A DNA stretch of 45,088 bases from Funneliformis mosseae (taxonomy: Eukaryota > Glomeromycota > Glomeromycetes > Glomerales > Glomeraceae): contig CAJVPP010000140.1 in the NCBI GenBank assembly GCA_910592005.1, forward strand, positions 1 to 45,088, given 5' to 3'. A program made the translations under genes and the position numbers. This document shows, piece after piece, positions 22,269 through 28,986 of this stretch. Numbering within the stretch: the stretch's first letter is position 1; each line of letters opens with the position of its first letter. The notes beneath the pieces are model-generated. The model did no database searches and was not told the DNA's origin. It was given only the letters and a program-made list of their open reading frames with translations.

Positions 22269-25200
22269 ATGTTGGTGTTCGGAAAATTACCCTCCCTTAA
22301 TCCCTTTTATGTTCAAAGAAGATATGACCAAGATTTAGATAGGCTGATTAAAGAAAAAAACACGATTGTCTTGTGTGGCGCTTCAGGAACGGGTAAAACG
22401 CAATTAGTTAGGCAATGGGTTAATCCTATTTTAAGACAAACTCACGTTAATGACTATGAGGCATTAATCTGGGTAACAGCTGACCAGCTAGATACACTCT
22501 TGGGAAATTGTAAACAGATCGGAGGATCGTTAGGAATTGAGGGATGCAAGCAATTATCGGTCGATGAGCTTGCCGAATCGATTAAGAGAAAATTAGAAGT
22601 ACAACGTTATTTAGTGGTTATTGATGACGCTTCTAGCGAGGAAGTAAGGTGTATTATTGAAAAATTCTTGCCAGATTATAATACCGATATAATCATTACC
22701 AGTCATTATGAAGACTGGGATTATTACAAGTTGTACATTAATCAATGCACCGAGCAGGAGGCTTCTGCTATTGCAAAACATATTATCAAGGAAAAGAAGG
22801 CTAAAATTGTTGACGAAACACAATTGAGAGAATTGGTCTTGCACTTCGAAAGTAATCTCCTATGGGTGACGCAGGCGGCCAATTATATCTCCGAAAATTT
22901 GGGCGGCGATGTGGTTACCTACTTAAAAAATGGCGAAAAGTCGGGGCTGCTTTTAAAGGATTACCGTAAAAATTCACAGCAAGCTTTATCATCAACTCTT
23001 AAATGTTTTCAGATTTTCGCTAATCAATCGCTTTCAAAAGAATTGCAGGAACCAAACCTGGCATTATCGGTATTACAAATTTGTAGTTTATTGCCTAGTC
23101 GAAACATTCCGGTGACTTTATTGGTTCAATTCTTGCATGGTTATTCAAAAATTTTAGAACAAAAGTCGGAACAACTGATCAACCTGTTATGTAAGAAAAC
23201 CATGTTGATCGAACGTGAAGGTAATTATTTAGGCATGCATTGTTCATATCAAACGATGCTAAATCAGAATATCCTGGTTGAAGAAAATCTCATCACCACC
23301 GAACAATTATCGGAATGCCAAGCTTGTTTTCTCAAGTTTCTGGTAGAAAAGGTGAAGTGGCGCCGTAGTGAGGCTATCAACCCCATTAAAAAATTCCAAT
23401 GGGAAGGGCAAATTGATATTTTACCACATATTAAGTCGGTAGTTACGCACTTTGAAAAAGAAGCCGCTCACCAAAATTCATTGATCGAATTATATTATGC
23501 CATGGGTAGCTATTATGAAGCACAGGATTTCTTGCATGAAGCGAAAGGATGCCTTATAAAATCACGTGATTTGTGCGAAAAATCATTGTCGACGAAGGTA
23601 TTATCGAAACTCGTTAATATGTCAATAGTACCGTCAATCAAAACTACTAAACAAGAAATCAAAGAAAGATTGATCTCAGAAAAATCTGACTTGGAACAAA
23701 TTAAAATGTATAGCATAGAAATATTATATAAACTGGCTTCTATCAACGTCAGATTATGGAACATCTTGTCTGAATCAGAAAAAAATCTAACAATTAAATA
23801 TCTTGAACAATCTTTCCATATGCATCCATTACTGATCAAGCCAGAGGACGTCAAGGCTTATCAGGATAGATATTACACATACCGCAATTTAGCGGCCGCA
23901 TACAAGAACCAAGGTAAATCACAAGAAGCCGGACGAATCATTGCCAACTTGATAAATTCAGATTTTGTTAAAAGCAGTGCTGAAATACGATCACTTGCTC
24001 ATCTCGATGTTGCACGAGGAGAAATAAAATCGAGCCCTCAAAAAGCAATTGATAATCTTATTGAAAGTTTAAGCTCAATCCAATCTATTGCGGAGGCTGA
24101 TTATTCCTACGGTAACCGTGCAAAAGATATGACAATAGTTTATATCGAATTAGGCTGTGCTTATCTGGAAATATCTCGTGTCGAAATAGATGAAACAAAG
24201 AAATTTGATGCATTAAAGAAAGCCGATACGCATCTACGTTTCGCTTTAAAGTCCAATCGCGATTATTATAAACGAGAGAATAATCGAACCGCGGGCAGAA
24301 TTTTTTATCACTTGGCCGAAGTTAACGTGGCATTGCGTTATTATTTCTTGGCACATGAAGCCGTAACCCAAGCGCTCCTGATCCAACAAAATTTTTATCG
24401 CGATCCTAATCATTTTTTTGTTAAATGTTCCACTCAGTTGTTAGAAGGAATTGAAGATCAAATCAAGCATTTGAAAGACCCACCTGAAGAAATTGAGATA
24501 AAACCACTTCAAATCCTTCAGGAAGAACTTGATCAGAAAAAAGAACGATATAACATGACAAACGAACCTCAATTACTCAAAGAATATGCGGATGTATTGC
24601 TGGCTACAAATGACCCAGATATTAGAGATTTCGCCATCAAGATCTATCAAGAATATCTGAAATCAGCTCCTAATCTCGACAAATGTCGTCGTGCTTCTGT
24701 TTATAGGCGATTGGGATACATTTTTTGCCTACAAAAATCTTTTAAATCCGAGGGGAGTTTAATGGAAGAACGAAAAGAAAGTGCGAAAGCTGCTTATAAA
24801 AAAGCACAGAAACATTACAAAGATTTATTGGCAGAACCCGAGTACTTTGGAAATGACGTTATTAAATACAATTATAATAACTGTTTTTGGTGCTTGAATA
24901 GATTAGAGAAATCCAAACTTGCTGATATTCATTTAACGAAAAACAATCATGAATTGTTTGTACGAGAGCTGACCAATTCATTGTTGGAAAGATTTATCTA
25001 TTATAAAAAGAAATTGGATCCAAACAATACAACTTATGATAAAACTAAAATTGTTACAGGAATAGTCAAAACTGTAGCAGAAGCCTTTGTCCCCACATTA
25101 AGTGTAGACAGTAGTGGCATATCAGCGTCTATAGAACCTAAAGAGATTTTTATAGGTATAGCAGATCTAATTCAAGCTGTCCACACGGGAAAGATGCATG

Positions 25201-25712
25201 ATAAGGCGGAACAAATTATACAAACTTTCGAAAGCAAGCAGGATCCGATTAAAGTTCTTTTTGAAGGCATTGCGAAGAAAGTAGCCAACATCTATATCGA
25301 GCAGATACAGCAGCTTGAACCCGAATCTATCAAGAAATTTACTCAATTTATCTCAAAACAATTATTTGCTTACTTGGGTTCAAAGAAAATGGATTTTACT
25401 TCAGATCCCACCGAAACACTCATTACGGGATTATATTTCACCGAATATAAAAAGAACTGTTTGTTAACTACCAGTACTGGAGTTCGATGGAATGCTAGAG
25501 AATTACTTTGCTATACGGGCATCATTACTTACGATAAGCGAATTTACATTTACACCAAAGCGCCAGTGCTCAATCTTAAATATGGTTTTCGTTATGATAA
25601 ATTACCAGTTATTCATCGCCATTACGAATATCATCAAAATCGGTTGGAAGCCGAAGATCGACTCAAACGACTAACTAAATCGCAAAAGACAATGAAATGT
25701 ATTATTATGTAA
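22269..25712 (+). CDS. STAND/NB-ARC ATPase with TPR-like repeats and C-terminal CaaX box
   Basis: Intronless, 1147 residues from the first ATG at 22269; an in-frame TAA at 22224 bounds the frame. The entry motif LPSLNPFYVQRR (7-18) resembles the LPP.NP.FVGR motif preceding many NB-ARC domains. Walker A is GASGTGKT (37-44) and Walker B is LVVIDD (115-120). IIITSHY (141-147) replaces the usual TSR sensor, and SNLLWVTQAANYI (195-207) matches the GLPLAL..AA.YI region in degenerate form. A winged-helix-like segment spans about 262-335. TPR-like helical pairs start near 405 (for example around 405-440 and 530-560) and run to about 890. The last 220 residues or so form a separate domain with no recognised family. 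The protein ends Cys-Ile-Ile-Met, a farnesylation-type CaaX box. It probably acts as a nucleotide-driven switch at a membrane. Local GC (22 of 60 bases in one line) is well above the spacers. Confidence 0.82.
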   Translation: MLVFGKLPSLNPFYVQRRYDQDLDRLIKEKNTIVLCGASGTGKTQLVRQWVNPILRQTHVNDYEALIWVTADQLDTLLGNCKQIGGSLGIEGCKQLSVDELAESIKRKLEVQRYLVVIDDASSEEVRCIIEKFLPDYNTDIIITSHYEDWDYYKLYINQCTEQEASAIAKHIIKEKKAKIVDETQLRELVLHFESNLLWVTQAANYISENLGGDVVTYLKNGEKSGLLLKDYRKNSQQALSSTLKCFQIFANQSLSKELQEPNLALSVLQICSLLPSRNIPVTLLVQFLHGYSKILEQKSEQLINLLCKKTMLIEREGNYLGMHCSYQTMLNQNILVEENLITTEQLSECQACFLKFLVEKVKWRRSEAINPIKKFQWEGQIDILPHIKSVVTHFEKEAAHQNSLIELYYAMGSYYEAQDFLHEAKGCLIKSRDLCEKSLSTKVLSKLVNMSIVPSIKTTKQEIKERLISEKSDLEQIKMYSIEILYKLASINVRLWNILSESEKNLTIKYLEQSFHMHPLLIKPEDVKAYQDRYYTYRNLAAAYKNQGKSQEAGRIIANLINSDFVKSSAEIRSLAHLDVARGEIKSSPQKAIDNLIESLSSIQSIAEADYSYGNRAKDMTIVYIELGCAYLEISRVEIDETKKFDALKKADTHLRFALKSNRDYYKRENNRTAGRIFYHLAEVNVALRYYFLAHEAVTQALLIQQNFYRDPNHFFVKCSTQLLEGIEDQIKHLKDPPEEIEIKPLQILQEELDQKKERYNMTNEPQLLKEYADVLLATNDPDIRDFAIKIYQEYLKSAPNLDKCRRASVYRRLGYIFCLQKSFKSEGSLMEERKESAKAAYKKAQKHYKDLLAEPEYFGNDVIKYNYNNCFWCLNRLEKSKLADIHLTKNNHELFVRELTNSLLERFIYYKKKLDPNNTTYDKTKIVTGIVKTVAEAFVPTLSVDSSGISASIEPKEIFIGIADLIQAVHTGKMHDKAEQIIQTFESKQDPIKVLFEGIAKKVANIYIEQIQQLEPESIKKFTQFISKQLFAYLGSKKMDFTSDPTETLITGLYFTEYKKNCLLTTSTGVRWNARELLCYTGIITYDKRIYIYTKAPVLNLKYGFRYDKLPVIHRHYEYHQNRLEAEDRLKRLTKSQKTMKCIIM

Positions 25713-25932
25713 CCACTTTTATTTATATGGATTACTTAATTAGGAAATTGTGGAACTGCATGGTACCACAGTTCTTGATTAGTCCAAGGATCTGACATTT
25801 TATAGGTTAACTTTAATTTATAATAAAGATAAAATTTTTTTTTTTAATTTCCTGTATATATAAATTTTTTATTACATTTCTTCAAAGTCGAATTTTGGCA
25901 TTAAAAGTTAATAATAAAACATCTTTAGAACG
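25713..25932 (+). terminator. Spacer between the STAND gene and the nucleotidyltransferase gene
   Basis: This 220-nt AT-rich gap contains AATAAA at 25822-25827, a plausible polyadenylation signal for the upstream gene. A hairpin at about 25750-25776 is built from GAACTG/CAGTTC and the palindrome TGGTACCA. The following gene therefore probably has its own transcript, although the spacing is very short for a fungal promoter. Confidence 0.4.
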
Positions 25933-28900
25933 ATGAATGATCCAATGGAAGAGCTCGTAGCTCAATTAAGCAAGGCTAAAATCGAAAATGATACTAATAA
26001 AATTGTGATTTTACTCAAGAAAATTGGTCAACATCTTTGGCAGAAAATTAATGAAGAAAATGAGATTACCATACAAATGGCAGATCGCTGTTTATCGATT
26101 TACAAGATTTACAAGGCCACGAACAAGATTGCTAAAAAAGATATAATACCGATCCAGGAGATACTAGCATTTAAAGATTTTTTCTTAAAAAAGGTATTAA
26201 AATCCAGTAATGATCCAACAAATTTCTTTTCCCGCATTGATGAATTTTATAAATATATTAGAGAAATTCAATGTGAGCAAGCTAAAGACGTTATTCACCA
26301 AATCCAAGAGACAAAAACGAATTCCGAAAAAGTTGTCATCATTAAAGAATGTTATCAAAAGCTTAACATATCGCTGCGTAAACTACTTTATGACATCATT
26401 CAGCTCTCGCTTGAAGCTTTTCATGATGATGAAATTAGTCATCAAGCATTCGCGGTTGTACTATTTGGTTCGTGGGCAAAGGATACGGCTACACCCTATT
26501 CGGATATAGAATTTTGTATTTTAGTCAATGACCGTAATTTAAAATTAAAAGAGGTGTTACGCCGGATGGTATATTTGATGAATTTTATTGTCATCAACCT
26601 AGAACAAACAGCTCTTCCTTTGAATTTATTTCAAGTATCTAATGTAACAAACGTTATCGACTTTGATGATCTATTAAAGCCAGGATTTCAATTTGACTTG
26701 GGAGGAAAAACACCGCTTGGACGTGCAGATAAAGATTATGATTTAATTAATACCCCCCAAGATATGGCGAACTACATTAACTTTGGCATGCTCGAACAAG
26801 ATCCCCTGTTAGTTGCTGAATTAATTGATTGTCGATTCTTATTTGGTAATGAAAAGCTATATGAAGATTATAAACAGATGGTAAAACAACAGTTGCATTT
26901 TGAGGAAATAAATCAACAACCCTTCCATAAAAGAATGGCCAAAGTGCTTCTACAAGATGGTACAATGAATTTCAAACAAGCCGATTTAGAAAAATATAAA
27001 ATCAAGATAGATAAAATCAGTTACGAAGGAAGGTTATTAAACATCAAAGCTGAAATTTATCGATTGCCAGACAGATTGATTGAGGGGCTAAGATTAATTT
27101 TTGCAACACCCGGCGAAACATTATGGGAGAAAATCTCAGGATTGTTGAAATGTAATATTATCAGTCAGGCAGGATCTGTTAATCTCGAATTCATGACGGC
27201 CATTGCGTTACAGTCGCGATTGTTTACTTATGTCACAAATGGTAGTCAAAGCGAAAGATTAGGTATTTGGGATACTGCAGTTGCCCATAACAACTCAGAG
27301 ATTGAGAGTTTTTTGGGCATAGACGAAGTTGCTAGCCTGGTTAGATTCTACCAAGTCGCAATTCCCCTTTACCAGTTTGTGCAAACGAGTGTGAATCAAG
27401 AAAATTTGGATCAAATTAATACAGAGCAAAACTTTTTGGATGAGAGGCTGATTACAAAAGCAACCATTTGTTTTAGATTTATGCTTTATCGACAGGCCGA
27501 AATATTGTTACTTGAATCTCAACAGTCAGAATTGATGAATGCACATTTTCAATTGTATCGCTTGTATTCCCACCTAGGAAAGCCCCAGTTAGCTTACGAA
27601 TTCTATGAAAAATACCTAGAAAATAAATCACGAGAAATTAGTGATCGGTTTAGATTAGGTTACCTAAAATTAGTTTTGGGAAACCATAAAGAGGCACTCG
27701 ATGAATATAATATTATACTTGATGAACTTGAGATTACTCATCAAAAATTGTCCATGGATCATGTACAGTCCCATTGCTATATTGCCCAAATAGAAGGTCT
27801 AATGGGTAATACCACAGCCGAATTTCATCATCTTGAAAAAGCTAATGAAATCGTCAAGCATATCCCTGACAAACATAAAGATGATGTGATGATCGATTTT
27901 TACATCGGCTACGCAAAATATCATGCGGGCAAAAATCAATTTGATCGGAGCAAGCACTATATTCAACAGTCCTTAGATTACACGGATAAGCTTTATGGTA
28001 AGCACGCACATACTAAATTGATTGATATTTATCAACAAGCGGCTGAAATTGCCCAGCAATACAATCAATGGGAGCAGGCGGTAAAATATAGAGAAACAAC
28101 AATTCGTATGATCTATATTCTTTACGTGGGGAAAATTGTAAGTCGGCTACTAGATGCTTATATTGACCTCACAAATACTTTATGTCTCATGGGAAAACTT
28201 GATCAGGCCAAAGAACAACTGACCTACGTTAAATGCCTGCTTCCTAGCGTAGAACATGAACTTACGAATAAAGCGCTTACCTTCAAACTCTCATACGGGT
28301 ATATGAAAGTTTATCAAGCAAAGAAGAGTTACCAGTGGGCTTATGAACATTATGAAAAAGCTACTGTGTATCGAACTACATTTGAAGAAAACCCATATTA
28401 TCGATTACAACTCGCTAAATTTTATCTAGATGCTTTCGATACCTGGATTAGTTATGATAAATGGGAGGAGTGTAAGCAAAGATTACCTGAGGCTATTAAC
28501 ATTATTACTGAACTGTGCGGTAGAAATCACAGTGACCTTGCGAAAGCATACTGTCAATTGGCTACCTTTGATTTGATACAAGGAGATAATGAGCTTGCAA
28601 AGAAAAATCTCTTGCAATCTTATGACATTTATGAGAAATTGCCAAAGATTTATCCAAACTATCTCACTACTCTGACAAATTTAATAAAAGTTTATCAGAA
28701 CTTCAAGGATGGAGAGAAAGCAATATTATATGCAGAAAAGTTTTATCAACATGCGGAAAAGATGCAGCCAAGTTCAATGTTAGAATCTATTATGTGTTTC
28801 CTCGTGATCGCATTAGAGCAAGCATGTTATCAAAGGGTTTTACCATATGTCGAAAAGATATCTGCTAATATAGATAATTTAGATCATCTATATCCAGAAA

Positions 28901-28944
28901 GCGAACTTGAGCATTTAGATTATGCAACCCTAGAAGGTGTTTAA
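25933..28944 (+). CDS. Nucleotidyltransferase-like (GlnD/DUF294-type) TPR protein
   Basis: Intronless, 1003 residues. Residues 1-165 are helical with no recognised motif. A nucleotidyltransferase core follows at about 170-265: VVLFGSWAKDTATPYSDIEF has Gly179-Ser180 and the metal-binding pair Asp191-x-Glu193, as in the GS...DxD/E signature of PII-uridylyltransferase-like enzymes. The third acidic residue is not obvious. KTPLGRADKDYD (259-270) and a helical region about 365-435 (YRLPDRLIEGLRL, then a Gly-Glu-Thr loop, then NLEFMTAIALQSRL) resemble the substrate-binding helices found after such domains. TPR-like repeats occupy about 490-990, for example AHFQLYRLYSHLGKPQLAYEF. It may transfer a nucleotide to a protein or small molecule. 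The frame stops 42 nt before the next gene, in the same frame. Confidence 0.7.
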   Translation: MNDPMEELVAQLSKAKIENDTNKIVILLKKIGQHLWQKINEENEITIQMADRCLSIYKIYKATNKIAKKDIIPIQEILAFKDFFLKKVLKSSNDPTNFFSRIDEFYKYIREIQCEQAKDVIHQIQETKTNSEKVVIIKECYQKLNISLRKLLYDIIQLSLEAFHDDEISHQAFAVVLFGSWAKDTATPYSDIEFCILVNDRNLKLKEVLRRMVYLMNFIVINLEQTALPLNLFQVSNVTNVIDFDDLLKPGFQFDLGGKTPLGRADKDYDLINTPQDMANYINFGMLEQDPLLVAELIDCRFLFGNEKLYEDYKQMVKQQLHFEEINQQPFHKRMAKVLLQDGTMNFKQADLEKYKIKIDKISYEGRLLNIKAEIYRLPDRLIEGLRLIFATPGETLWEKISGLLKCNIISQAGSVNLEFMTAIALQSRLFTYVTNGSQSERLGIWDTAVAHNNSEIESFLGIDEVASLVRFYQVAIPLYQFVQTSVNQENLDQINTEQNFLDERLITKATICFRFMLYRQAEILLLESQQSELMNAHFQLYRLYSHLGKPQLAYEFYEKYLENKSREISDRFRLGYLKLVLGNHKEALDEYNIILDELEITHQKLSMDHVQSHCYIAQIEGLMGNTTAEFHHLEKANEIVKHIPDKHKDDVMIDFYIGYAKYHAGKNQFDRSKHYIQQSLDYTDKLYGKHAHTKLIDIYQQAAEIAQQYNQWEQAVKYRETTIRMIYILYVGKIVSRLLDAYIDLTNTLCLMGKLDQAKEQLTYVKCLLPSVEHELTNKALTFKLSYGYMKVYQAKKSYQWAYEHYEKATVYRTTFEENPYYRLQLAKFYLDAFDTWISYDKWEECKQRLPEAINIITELCGRNHSDLAKAYCQLATFDLIQGDNELAKKNLLQSYDIYEKLPKIYPNYLTTLTNLIKVYQNFKDGEKAILYAEKFYQHAEKMQPSSMLESIMCFLVIALEQACYQRVLPYVEKISANIDNLDHLYPESELEHLDYATLEGV

Positions 28945-28986
28945 ACAATTAAAAAGATCAGACAAATACTGCTGGTAGTTCAAATC
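28937..28986 (+). other. Junction: single in-frame TAA, possible 42-nt intron
   Basis: After the TAA at 28942-28944, the same frame stays open for 14 codons (TIKKIRQILLVVQI) and runs straight into the ATG at 28987. Alternatively 28937-28978 starts GTGTTT and ends TGGTAG. Its removal (42 nt, phase 1) drops the stop and keeps frame. There is no AATAAA in the gap. Nonsense mutation, tiny intron, readthrough, reinitiation and two real genes are all possible. Confidence 0.6.
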
